The position numbers and the translations under genes are program-made. From Amphibalanus amphitrite (taxonomy: Eukaryota; Arthropoda; Thecostraca; Balanomorpha; Balanidae), in contig NW_024883451.1 in NCBI RefSeq assembly GCF_019059575.1, positions 24,407 to 88,406 of the forward strand: a DNA stretch of 64,000 bases, given 5' to 3'. Shown piece by piece: positions 1 to 11,930 of the stretch. A model generated the notes under the pieces. It worked only from the letters and a program-made list of their open reading frames with translations. It was not told the DNA's origin and ran no database searches. The first letter of the stretch is position 1. Every line of letters starts with the position of its first letter.

Positions 1-546
1 GCCTCTATCAGAAGTTATTAGCGAAAAACTGTTAGATTCTGTTCGTGACCTGAGATGACCTCGGGACAATAACAAGGGGTCACAGTTACCATTTTCTGGC
101 TCAGTGTGTCACTTTTACCTATACCTCGGTGTTTGAGAGTGTCTAGAATAGCGTTCGTGCAAAACAGACCCTTTTCAATTTTCTCCCATTGACTTATAAT
201 CGAGAGGCCGCAAAATTGACCTGACCTTAGGTCACCAATATCAAAATTCCGAGATATACATTTTATAGATAGTGTTGCTCTTATCAATCGTTGAAAGTTT
301 CAAGGCAATCGTTTAGTCGGTGTAGCTAGGGCGAGCATTCTTATTTTTTCTGAGGTGAGGTCACTTAGTGTGACCTGGTGACCTGACCTAAGGTGACCTG
401 GGTCTGAAATTTTCACACCATGTGCGGAAAAGATGCACAAACAGGTGTGCAAAAAATGGCGGCGCTCCGCGCCGCCGTTTTTTAGATATCTGCGAAAAAC
501 CGCAGGGGGTGTTCAAACACCCCCCCCCCGGCCCGGCGCGGGTTAA
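1..546 (-). mobile_element. Partial TTAA-flanked element (family with TTAACCCGCGC ends), cut by the window edge
   Basis: The terminal sequence ending in GGCGCGGGTTAA at 546 matches the ends of the elements at 22380-23557 and 41328-42507. As in those copies, the end is followed inward by a C-run, an ATATCT motif and a GCGGCG block, and further in by clusters of TGACCT hexamers (about 47-62 and 360-405). Only one end is visible and the other lies outside the window. No coding capacity is seen, so it is probably non-autonomous. Confidence 0.6.
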
Positions 547-1339
547 AGGAAGGGTGCCACCTTTTGGACACAACGCAGTTTTTACAAGATTAGCCTCACA
601 TGAACCTAAAAACCGGCTTCACTTACCTATGCTCGAGACGGTCAGCATTGAATCCGCACGTGAAGTTATCATTTGCGAGTTTTGCTGCCAGCATTCGGGC
701 AGGCAAAAATCTTCAGCACTATTTCCTCGTCGTGTTAAGGGTTTTTTATAAAACATGAAATCAGCAAAGGTATGTATAAAAGTTATACTTTTGAAGCATG
801 TTTTATCATTTTGAAAGGGTATATTTTTTCTTTATGGTATACACTTAAGTTTTAGAATTTTAATTGGGAAGTTTTTCTAGTAAGTTGCATGAAGGGTGAA
901 GGGTTCCATAGATCTCTTAAGCATTGTAAAGGAAAAACCTTGAATGCTAAAAACCATTCAAGAAAAACCTTTACTCGACTTATTTGATGGTGGCAAATAT
1001 GGCCAACAGTTACCTACTTGGTTACCTACAACTTAGTTCAAATCATGTTATCTTCTTCCTTTTTATTTGTTCATCTTTTTGTCTCAGTTGCGCCATCAAT
1101 GCAAATGGCAGAATGATATGTTGCCATGACAACAGGATATGCCAGCCGTCCTAGCTGCCACATCAAACGACCTTGAGTTGTAGTGGTGATATAAACAACG
1201 ATCTTTTTTTTTGGCCAATGTATTAAATGCAATGTTTCGGTTTTTGTATATTATGGACGCGCTAACCACGTCTAAAAATTCAAATAAGTAAAATAGATTC
1301 ATAGAACAAAAATTTCGGAAGGTGGCACCCTTCCTTTAA
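543..1339. mobile_element. TTAA-flanked element with perfect terminal inverted repeats (non-autonomous)
   Basis: Both ends carry a perfect inverted repeat of about 21 bp beginning TTAAAGGAAGGGTGCCACC (left 543-563, right 1319-1339), and the TTAA at each end fits the target duplication of piggyBac/Kolobok-type elements. The interior is AT-rich with no transposase-like ORF. The left TTAA is also the terminal TTAA of the element that ends at 546, so this copy appears to have inserted exactly at its neighbour's end. Confidence 0.75.
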
Positions 1340-2339
1340 ATGAACACGGTGCCTGTTCACCTCATTTCACCTCCGTCACCCAGCCCTGACGGCCGTCGTA
1401 GTTATACGTTAACTGATGTTTGTCGTGGTGCCTGCACGGCACTGGTTCTGGCCGTCGCGTTACTCCTCTGCCCTCCTCTCTGTCCGCGGCTTTCAGAACC
1501 GATCAGCAGGTCAACACACCCGCCTTGTCCCTGCAGCTGCCGAGATAGTCCCGACACAGACAGCTCAAAGGGAATCAGCGCGGACCGACAGCTGACCCAG
1601 GGCGGGTCTGCTGGGAGTAAGCGAATCACTGAGAGTGACCGCAGCTCACTGCCGCGCGACGGGACACTGCCGCGGGAGGGCGGCTATTCACAGACCGGAC
1701 TGACCTTCCCCGCGCTGACGGGTCGCCGGCCGGCCCGCGATGGCCGGGGCGGAGCCGCTCCGATGCAGATGAGAAGTGATGGCCGCATATCTCTGCGCCG
1801 TGCCGACAGTTAATCCCGGGTGGCGGCCGGAGCGGTCACTGCGGGCTCCGGAGGCCGGGAGCACAGGGGTCAGCGGGCGGGCCGTGGGTGGTGACAGCGG
1901 CCACTGCACTCAGCCCGGCCGAGACTGAGCAGAGTGCTGACCTTTGGCCACGAACTACTGGTGGCCGTAGATCGGGCCGAACTACGACCCGTAAGTGCGC
2001 AGAATTAGCCGCGAGAGACACGACCTCGCGACCTCCATCGGAAAGTGATGTGTGCTCTTGTAGTTTATTGAAGATCGGTAATGTAATGCCGTCATCATTT
2101 CACTAGTGTTGATAGCTCTTTTGCGAGTTGCTACATCACGCTGCAAGAATGCATTTGCCAAACTTTATAAATAAGTATGAATTGAAATCGAGAACTTTTT
2201 ACATTCGCATGATATAAAATAATTTAATTGAATAAAACTGAATGGCGAGCATCCCCGTACGCCGGCAATGATTGAATAGTTACGAGCGAGCGAGCGCAGC
2301 GAGCGAAGCGAAGTCTTTTCAATATAACGGAAAAATCTC
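1340..2339. other. No gene seen
   Basis: GC-rich DNA to about 2030, then AT-rich. Open frames here have no recognisable domain and look like chance frames in GC-rich sequence. A low-complexity GCGAGC/GAAGC run lies at about 2283-2312 and a CCCGG run at about 2347-2372. Confidence 0.5.
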
Positions 2340-2372
2340 AGTATGAGCGGCCCGGCCCGGCCCGGCCCGGCC

Positions 2373-3110
2373 TGTAACGCTTTTGCGAGGCTTATATCTC
2401 AGCAACCGCTGGACCGATTGGCCTGCGGTCTTTTTTGCTGGGTAGCCCCATCCCTTCTACTCCGTAATTGACTACTTTTGTTACATCTAAGTAACCGTCG
2501 TGGCACGTGCCACGTGAAAAATCAAGGGTGTTCAAGCAGTTTTGCAAAAGTAGTGATTTTGAGAGGCCCATATCTCAGTAGGGGCTTGAGCGATTGTCTT
2601 GCGGTAATTTGTATAGGGTAGCTGCATCCCTTCTACCGAAGGTCGGATACTCTTGATCTATGTGAGTGACCCCCACTGCACGTGCAAAATACAAAAAGAA
2701 GAGGTGCCAAATTTCTTCCCATTTCAGTAGCTCGGTAATTACTGGGGCGATTTCGCTGAAACTTGGCATACAGGTAGGCACCCACCAGGCAATGCATTCC
2801 CATGTGTTGCGGTTAGGGTGCTACTGCACGTGCGCACGTGCAGGGGGCGTTTCCAGATCTCGAGAACGGCTGGGCCGATTGCGCTCAAATTTGGTACACG
2901 GTTGGGGACCGGTTAGTATAGGGTGCCGTGCAAAAGTCAGTTTGGACCCCGTTTGCACGTGCGCACGTGCAGAATGCCGCTTCCAGATCTCAGGAACGGC
3001 TGGGCCGATTGCGTTCAAATTTGGCACACCGCTAGCGACCGGTTAGAAGGGTGCTTTGCACAAGCCCGTTGGAAGTACCCTCTCGCCCTTCCGCACGTGC
3101 AGGGCTCACT
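2373..3110. repeat. Degenerate long tandem repeat with CACGTG palindromes
   Basis: About four or five diverged units of 130-180 bp. Each contains a version of the phrase ATCTC..AACGGCTGGGCCGATTG followed by a CAAATTTGG-like stretch. The last two units (about 2827-3090) are the most alike. A GCACGTGC palindrome, often doubled, sits between units, with CACGTG at 2504, 2511, 2679, 2827, 2835, 2956, 2964 and 3094. Confidence 0.6.
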
Positions 3111-5158
3111 ATCTCGCTCGCTCGTTCTTCGCCCAAAAGGCGTTTTACTGGTTGATAGCACGGCCCATGCTGATGCCTCTTTAGTCTTTATGTCGTATCG
3201 TGATATCGAAAGGCAGCTCGTCAAACGAGTTAGGCAGCTTTACAGCTCCCGCGCTCTTAGTCTAATAATCTCGATAGGTCAACACTGATCGCAGGACATC
3301 TGACCCTGCAGCACAGTGAGGGGACGGGGCTGATCGCGGGACGAGTGACCCAGCAATGCAGCTAGGGGACGGGGTGTGGTGCCTGACCTAGCAGCAGTGC
3401 AGTACCTAAGGAGGCGCGGTGCCTGACCCCACGGTGAGGGGGCCAGAGTCGGATAGTGGTGCCCGCCACCGCCGGTTGTGCCCCCCCCCCCCCCCCTGGT
3501 CCTGACTGGGTAAGTGGCAGTGTGTTCCACTCTCGGCCCATTAGCGGCCATCAGTGACGGCCATGCCTCCGTGTCACGGTCTCTGCCGCCGGCATAATCC
3601 GCTGACTTATCGAACAAACTCGAGTAATTCCTAATCCATCTGCGTCTTCCGGCTTTCAAGAGAGCAGAGCCCGGCACGGTGACGGCCTGATTTGGGTCTC
3701 AATGGCCGTGTGAATAATTCATTCATGTGTCTCCGACCCCCAGAAACGTCTGACTCGCATAAAGGACATCTACACTGTCCGCAGCAGAATTGGAAAGGAG
3801 GCATCAACTGAAGTTAAGTTTGGTATTTGGTTTTGATAATTTTACAAATTTCTTTAGTCAAGCGAAAGTGTAATATAAACGTCCGTTTAATTACAAGTCT
3901 GTGTTTTATTGCAATTTTTTAAAAGTTGTGTAAAGTAACTTTACACTTTCATTCAAAATCAAAGATCTGAATAAGAGGCAGTCACAGCAAGCACTTCATG
4001 ATTTGAAAAGATATGAATGTATGTTACTTATGTATGCATTGTGAATGTGACAAGTTGTTATCCAAAAACAAATATTGAGCAAATGCATTGCACATGTTTT
4101 TATGGACCTTATCAATTATACTATACCAACATAGGTACATGCTATTTGAAATAATTTTATGTTTCTTTTTAACAAGGTACATGCATGTGCCAATATTTGC
4201 ATTGCATTTCATACGCTGCATTTATTCCGTATTGTTCGCAAGGCTAGGTACGCTGTAGCTGCTGCTGTTGTCGGTTTTACTGAAACACCAACATTTTAAG
4301 ATGTTTGTTTATTTTGAGAAAAGAATGTGTCAAAAATATTTATAACTAAACCTGGGACTCTGTTATTTGGCATATTCTCCCTCCAACTATTTCCTTGCGA
4401 TTCAAAAGAGGCTGGCCCAGCAGACGCGCCCGATGCGCCTCGGCCTACCTGCTGGAACTGCGGACGATAAACCTACCTGAGCACCGGCGGACTGCGGTCA
4501 GCCCGGACTGCGTTCAGCCCGGACTGCGGTCAGCCCGGACTGCGTTCAGCCCGGACTGTGGTCGGCCCGGACTGCGGTTGGTTCGGACTGCGGTCGGTCC
4601 GGACTGCGGTCGGCCGGGGGAGGCGCCGTGCGGCGCTCCGATGGCCCCCCTGTGGCCGCCGGTCGTGATGTTACGGCGGCGCTGCAGAGGCGGTCGACCT
4701 CCTACTGTAACGATGCGGCGGTGTTATTCGCCGCTCGGGCCGGCACTGGGAGGACGGTAATCAGATCAGCCGGGACGGCCGCGCGGCTGATTGCCCGCTG
4801 CTGCTCGGACCGATCGATCGGCCGACCTGCGGCCCGGGTCGTAGCGGGTCGGGTCGGGTCAGCTCTGATGCCAAGAGGTCAAAACAAAGACCGGGGTTCA
4901 TTGGCCGCTCACTGGCTGAAAAGGCGTATCCAATCAACCTGTAAGACTGTTCTCAAGATTGTCTATGTGGTGGATAAATTTTCAAAGTGGAAACACGTCA
5001 CCAGATGGCGTCAAGACTATCAAAAGCAATCATATTATTCAGAACTATTATAGTCGAACATTCGGCAAAATAAACATTAACTTGAAGAACTGAGAAGATC
5101 TACTCGCAGCTTCTATTTAATACGTAACCCTCGCCTCTGTGCGGCGTTTTCCAGCGTC
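3110..5158. other. No gene seen; short tandem repeat at about 4490-4620
   Basis: Contains a C homopolymer at about 3481-3497 and an AT-rich stretch from 3820 to 4390. Roughly eight degenerate copies of a 16-bp unit (GGACTGCGGTCAGCCC-like) lie at about 4490-4620. No domain or convincing exon was recognised on either strand. Confidence 0.5.
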
Positions 5159-5161
5159 TAA

Positions 5162-5589
5162 AGGCCGCCCCACACTGGACCTCGCATGCGGGTTGCGAGT
5201 TTTGGGGTTTTCGGGTTTCTTCCAAATCAAATAATACAATCTAAGCTGAGTGACCCACACTACTATCTAACAAGCGAGTCTGCATGTTTTCAGCTTGCGA
5301 GCCACCTTGCATCGCGTTCCAAAAGTTGATTTTGAGTCAACTTTCGATTTTCCTCGCTGCGAGGTCTGCGAGTTCTGCGAGGCTTGCGGGTTTTTCGTTG
5401 GAGTCGAATTTTGGTTCGTTGCGCTGGTATTGAAACTATATGTGATTTTCTGAAGGCGTATCGGCTTCACTGCATTCATGAAGCTACTATAAGGGAACGG
5501 TCTAATCACTCTATGAATTAGTATTATGCCCGCAAACTCAGAACCCGCAAACTCGCAACCCGCATGCGAGTTCCAGTGTGGGGCAGCCT
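5162..5589. mobile_element. Harbinger-like foldback MITE with TAA target duplication
   Basis: Long imperfect inverted repeats: the left end begins AGGCCGCCCCACACTGGA, and the right end reads, as reverse complement, AGGCTGCCCCACACTGGA. The match continues through a CTCGCATGCGGGTTGCGAGTTT-like stretch on both sides. TAA lies immediately outside each end (5159-5161 and 5590-5592), the 3-bp duplication expected of PIF/Harbinger elements. At 428 bp with no coding capacity it is a non-autonomous foldback element. Confidence 0.8.
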
Positions 5590-5881
5590 TAACGCGTAGG
5601 GAGTCGGTTGGGGGTCGGGTCGGATGGAACCCCCTTGTTGTTTGGCCCCTAATCGGGAGCTAGAGCTTCGCGGAAAAACGAGCGTGCTGCCCGTGACGAG
5701 AGGAAGCCGATGATACCCAATTGTAAGGTCCTAGGTCATCGATTGACCTTCCAGCTCAGGTCAATGACCCAAAAGTTGAGAAAATGGGGACCTGCTAGAA
5801 CTTCGTAAAGTGAGGCTGTCAAGAGGTTTTTGGGGGTGCTGATCACGAATTTCAGATTAGTTTTGATCATAGATGATGTCT

Positions 5882-6789
5882 TTAACCCTCGCCCGCACAT
5901 GCCATTTTCCCATCCTAGAACGCACATGGGGGGGGGGTTGCCACCCCCCCCCGCGCCATTTCGTTCCTGTTGGAGATAGAGGTTAGCGGTAAAGACCAAA
6001 AAGATTCTTTGGGAAGAGAGGAATCCAATGATACCCAGTTTTACCTTCTCAGGTCAGTCATTGACCTTCCAGGTCAGGTCAAACTAAAAAATGTTGCTGT
6101 TTTGGGTCACCGTTGGATATCAAGTGCGCTGCTTATCAAATACCGATGACGATGCTGTTTTCTGGTGCCAAGCCAGCTAGAACCTCTGTGTCACACTACC
6201 CGACCAGATTTTTGCTGCTGAGGTCATTTCAGGTCAAGTTAGGTCAAGGTCAATCATATGTGTTTGTATGTCTGTGTGTGTCTGTGTGTATACTGATGTG
6301 TGCACCGATTGTTTTTGGGTCCATATTACATGAAATCATGATCTGAGAAGATTTTACCAAAAATGCAGTCAAAAAACTTCACAAAAAGTAAATTCAGCTT
6401 GCCTAAAACGCAATTATCTTAGATGACCTAGGCTGACCTTGACCCTGACCTTGGCCCCTGTACATCGTCGAACAACATGTTCCATGATAGGTGGGAGGTA
6501 AGACTGGCAAAAAAGGCCGAAATCAGGGTGTCAAAAGCTCACAAGGCCCATGGCAAACGCAAGATGTTGAGAATTGGCCATTTGGGTCATGACATGACCT
6601 GAAAAACAAGGTCATATCTCCGAAACCAAAAATCACAGAAACTTGAAATTTTCAGTGGACATCAAGAAAGGATAGAGGAGCAGCTATACGAAAAATCAGC
6701 CTTCTAGCTCTAAAAATGTTGAGTGCAGAGCAGAAAGACTACCTGGGGGGGTGGCAACCACCCCCCCCCCATGTGCGGGCGAGGGTTAA
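5882..6789. mobile_element. TTAA-flanked non-autonomous element, 908 bp
   Basis: Perfect 20-bp inverted ends, TTAACCCTCGCCCGCACATG on the left and its exact reverse complement on the right. Just inside each end is a G-run facing a C-run (about 5928-5951 and 6746-6770) that can form a subterminal hairpin. The interior has many TGACCT/AGGTCA hexamers, and its phrase TGATACCCAGTTTTACC (6029) is nearly repeated outside the left end at 5710, so it sits within or beside a relative. No transposase frame is seen. Confidence 0.85.
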
Positions 6790-9090
6790 GCATTTAGACC
6801 AGGTCTGAGGTCAGGTCAGGTCAGGTCAACCAGTAGGGGTCGTGACGGCCGACGGGTATTCGTAGTAAATACGTGTCAACCACCTCTGACAGCTTCGTAA
6901 CATGTTACGCAGGCACTAAAACTACTTTGTAAATGTTCAAATGGATGCTAAATTCGACATCAGCTCCAAAAACTACCGAAGCAGCATGTAAAACTAGAAA
7001 AATTGAACCAATCATCAAAGGTCGATGACCTTGACCTGGCCTTCACGTGACCTTGACACCCACCAATGCATGAAACCAACATCATTTCATATGTGTGAGC
7101 GTTTACAAAAAGACGGGAAAAGCGCGGATGATGTGAGCTGACATACACTGTAAAAAAAATCTTACAAGCCCCTTGTAGGAAAACCGCTGGCGCAAAAATG
7201 AGCATGCAGCGACGTGTAAAAATCGCCTCATATTTAGCTAGTAAGAGGGTACAAGCTTGTTTCGTTAGTAAATGACAAGCCCACGCCTGATAAACCGAGC
7301 ACCTCCGTGTCAGCCCCTCGTTTCGTTATTCGGTACCTCGTTTGAAAACGAGGGCAAAACCAGCAGATCGGTACGCTGATTAGGCTCCTTAGCAGGACTC
7401 GCCTGGTAACCCAACCAGCTAGCGCCTGCTATTGCTGCCCAGTAGTAATACTAGCTCAATTGCGTCACCCCCCCCCCCCCATTCTTCTCCCCAGCCGCCC
7501 CTCCGACTGGTGGACGACCCGGCCAACGACAGCCACGACAGCGTGCCAACCACGTTACAAAAAAGCATACACAAAAATAACGTTTATTACTTATTAGCAT
7601 ACGATACAAAATATTTTAATATATACATATTACAATATCATAGTGGAGTGGTGCAAAAGCTGATTCGAGTCACCACCAATAACATTCACAAAATAATACG
7701 GTTGCATGAGACACGATCGGGCACTTCCACGGGCTCTGACGCAACGGCACTTACAACAGGCGAGTGAGCAAGTTGATCTTGCCATGTCAGGTACATAATG
7801 CACTGTGCAGTCCATCAAATATTCGCCATACTTTGCAGATTCAAGCAAGTATTTTTTTCTGGGCGAGGCCTACCAACAGAAATATCGCTGGCTTCCGGTA
7901 TACCTTCATGCCTCAGTCTCCCACAACTTTGAGCAACTCTGCAAAGAGAAAAGAAAATTAACTGCTGATTTTAAAATATTAGTGAGGATTGCTTTATTAT
8001 CTACATCAACTGATTTTTGTATAAGAGAAATCAATGTGAGGCAATATGTGTAGCTTACACATTTGGAAAAAAGGCTAGACAGCAACTGAAAGAAAGTCCG
8101 TCTTCCAATAGTCTTAATTCAAACGAAACAGTGGCCCACAACGGTCAAGGGGTGAATTCTATGACGCAACATGTGTTCAGAATATTACAAAATAAATAAA
8201 ATGTCGCCCATTGCTACGTAAATATCATACAATATAACGTACCTTCGAAATATCCCAGTCCGAGAACTTCACAACGCACCGTGCCACAACACAACCGCAC
8301 CAACCGCCGGCAGCCGCAGAACTGAACAATGGCGGCCGGAAATGACGGCCTCGCCGGAAGTGAAGGACGCGTTTTAGAAGCAGCCTCAGACTCGTCGCTG
8401 CTCACCGTAGCAGGGATTTATGAGGCACTACCGAATCAAAGTCGTTTCGCCTCATTCGGCAACACGAAAACCCTACCAGGACTAGTCCGATGATGAGTTT
8501 CCGACTAGGTGGCGTGTGCGCAGGATTATATTTAAAGCACGTGCAGGGCGGTGCCTCATTAGCCGACATAATAATGATATGACACGATAATGAAACACGC
8601 ATGTAACTAGCATGCAACAAGTTTCTGGCGGATTTAATTATGAGACTATGCGTAGTTTTCCGACACAACGCGAAATCTGTTGATAAGCAGGAAGGGGTGT
8701 TAGGGAAGCATTTAAGTTATTAGGTTACCGTTTGTAACCAATTGTTTCACGAGGCCACTCTTTAACTAACAACTCTCAGGCTGATATTGTCCCTATATAT
8801 AACAGCAAGGTACAATGGACGACCGTGTAACCCACTCCTTGTCATAGAATTGGCTCGTGACATTTTTTTACAGTGTACGCAGAATCGCGATTACGGCCAA
8901 ACATGGTCTCGAGAAATAGGTCACAGGTCAAAGGTCATTTGGGTCAGGGTCATTAGATTATAAGATGAGCTGTAAAGTTAATCAACGCGAGAGTACTGAA
9001 AGTCTTGTCGCGGTCAGTCGATATTTGCGCGAGTTACTTGCGAAAAATTAAGGGGGTCAATCGGACCCCCCACAAATGCGAGGGTAAAGT
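6790..9090. repeat. AGGTCA-rich repeat DNA split by the 7146-8875 element
   Basis: The flanks 6790-7143 and 8878-9090 share the hexamer-rich character of the TTAA elements, with AGGTCA runs at 6811-6832, 7019-7060 and 8918-8952. The stretch 9049-9094 resembles one of their ends (G-run, C-run, then GCGAGGGTAA). I infer an older element interrupted by a younger one; its left end was not located. Confidence 0.4.
7146..8875. mobile_element. TA-flanked TIR element with CACTGTAAAAAAA ends
   Basis: The left end CACTGTAAAAAAAATCTTAC and the right end, read as reverse complement CACTGTAAAAAAATGTCACG, match over about 25 positions with a few differences. TA lies outside each end (7144-7145 and 8876-8877). 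The 1730-bp interior holds a C-run at about 7470-7481 and short frames only. One minus-strand frame (about 8405 to 8240) ends at a GAAG/GTACGT donor-like site, but it starts with GTG and I recognise no domain. Probably a non-autonomous relative of the 46528-52766 element. Confidence 0.65.
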
Positions 9091-11930
9091 GCAGGCTGCT
9101 ATGTTAAATTTCTATTTTTTATATATTGAATGAATTTCCAACTAAATGAAAATTACACTCTGTCGTGTCATTGTCTAAAAGCTCAGCAGAGTCCCCTTCA
9201 GAATATAGGCGCCTCACAGTTGTAGCACCTGCTGTTTGTTTTCGTAAGTTATGATGCTGGCGTCTGCAGTTCCGCGGCGGAGGGAGGCCGGTTTCCCTTC
9301 ACCTGTCCCCTTAGTGCCCCAGCGCGTCCCAATGGCATTGTTATGCTCTCGTTCCGAAGCGAGATCGCCAGTGCTGCAATATAGGAGGGAACGGACAATT
9401 CCAAATCGAATCAGCCCCTCCGGGAAGCCAAATTCTGTTCACCTCTAATTGAGTTTCAGTCGATCTCATTACCCAACAAAAGTTGGTAATTACATTATTC
9501 AAGTGGATCAATATCCAATGAATCGCAGGGAAACACACTCTTGGCGAGATTTTCGAGGAATTTTTGCGGCCTGGTGATATTGCAGCGGCATTAGGCCGGA
9601 TCTCCTAACAACTGCAGCAGGCAGGGTTCAGTAGATGGCATATCGAAGCGCCTATTTTCTCTGCACGATAGACTTGTTTTGTCATGGCTTCGAGGCAGAA
9701 ACAGTAACAGCGCATTTCGTTAAATGCACTGTGCCGTAAATTATGTGTATGGATTTTTCACTAGCCTGCCTCAACTTTGCTCACCATAGCACTGCACACA
9801 CTGGCGAATGCTGAAATCGACGTAGAAGATTTTTCGAGCGACTTCATAGCCATGGGCGTGGAAGTGTGGAGACGGAAGGTGGTCGTTCTTTTCACTTATG
9901 GCGTCTTTGTCTAATCGCTACTCAATTTTGTAGCACCAACTATAATAACAACAATCCTTTCGCATAATCGGTTCCCAACACGCTCCAAAGTTGTATCGGA
10001 TCATCGAAGAAGTATTACGATGTGGAGCAGGCGAGTGATGTTTATCCCCGTGCACAACGGCAAACTCGTAACGAAGTTTATTGTCTCCGGCGCGATATCA
10101 CTGCAAGATAAATTACACGACTCCCGCGGCCGGGCGTGTGCCTCCGTAAGGCGATTACTGCCGCCGAATTCTGACCCAACTCTGCGAATCTAATTAGCAA
10201 TTATGGCGTATTGTTGTGCGCGACGACCCAATCAGTGCGGGGACAGGTAATCTGCGCGGGCCGGGCGCGCTGCGCTATCTGCTCCCGGCCGTATAGGTAG
10301 TGGGCCTTCGACGCGTAGGCGTGGTTCGGCGCGCTCACGGCCGTATACATACTGCAGGTGACGGGCTGAGAAGATGACTCAGGTGTAGATCTCTGATTAA
10401 GGGGCGAGTCACATTGCAGTAATTAATCCACACAGAAGTCGGACTCATCCAATACAGCTGAGCACGACACTGCGGTAGTGGACGATTCTGACCACCACGC
10501 CAGTGGCAATGGAGTCGAGTTGCATGCCGCATGGTGCATGGGCGTGTTAAAATGCTGCATCATTTTTTTTGTCAGCCTCAGCTTACAGTGGTGACAGCCT
10601 CTCAGTAAACAGCGGTCCTCGCTGTGTGATCCTGCTTCGTTCGCGCATAATTCAAAAAAGATTGATCATTCATGCATCGTAGCCACCAATCGATAAACAG
10701 GTACAACAGTCAGTTTGTCGGGGGGGGGGTAAGTCACCTTTGCCTCTCCGTAATTCTGCAGTCCGCACACGGGCAGATCCTGGGAGCGTGCGGCGCAACG
10801 TGGCCGCAGTGCCCCCCCCCCCCCCCTCAGAGCCACCGAGATGTGCACGCAGGGCCGTCCGGTCGCTGGGATGGCCCTCCCGACAGCTCATTTCGCCGCT
10901 AAGGCCTTCCGACCGCCGCTCGCGCCCAGCCATATGGAAAATTGCCGACCAAGATGAGTTATTGGTAATGAAGTGACGGCGCGGCGGCGCCGACTGCGCC
11001 CGTGGACAGGCGAATCACGTGCTCGCTGCCCACTGCCCCCACTTCCTGAATGACAGCCGTGATGCCACGTGCCTTCAGCCCAGTGCCTACACTCCTGCGA
11101 ACGACACATGCCTATTGCCGAGTGTCGTGACTATCACGTCCCCGGCCGACTCATCACGACAAATGTGTCGTCGACTTACACATTCGGGAGAAGGACGATA
11201 CGTACTAGCTCAGATCCTGCAAACACGTGAAGGTGGATATCTTTATATGTCGAATGATGATTTTTTTTGCATCGTTTACAAACCAACCGTCAGTTGTCTT
11301 CCTAGATGTGTTTTAGCATAGACAAATTTTTTTTTTAAGATTCATGTTATCTATGGTTTTAGCAATATGGGACCCTTTGATTGTTATAACAGCGTTGAAT
11401 ATATTAAGTATTCACTATCAGATATATAGGTATCCGCGCATTAACATTGCGCTTGTCCATGTCCATAAGTGATAGGTATGCTTTCAATAAACTTACAAGT
11501 AATTCATTTTCAGTTTAGGGTTGGGAGTTGCGACCTGGTGCCGCTGTTGCCGTTACACATCTCAATATAACAAGCATACTACGCTGCTCCCTTCCTCATA
11601 GAAATTAATTTAAGACCACCGTGCCACTAACTTCAAACGAGTGAAACAATCTCGGCCGGAGCATTTTTTTTTATCATAGGAACAATGGCGCTGGGGAGCC
11701 GACGGCCGGCCGAGCTATCTCCGATCCTCGACTGCACCCGTTCGCGGCCCTCACCCCTGCTGGGGGCCGCTCACAGAACCGGCGGGTCACACGAACGGAA
11801 TTTCATTACACCGGCTTCCATCAAAGTGCCATCGATTTGGGAGCGGGCGGCGCGCTCCGCTGAGAGCCAATATCAGCCGGCGACACCGGCCGCCGCCCGG
11901 CATCGCTCATCGGCCGCCACGACAGTTATT
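9091..11930. other. No gene seen
   Basis: Mixed GC-rich and AT-rich DNA with G- or C-runs at about 10720 and 10813. No domain, matched splice sites or inverted ends were found. The longest frame (from 11685) owes most of its length to the 26-bp tandem repeat that follows. Confidence 0.45.
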
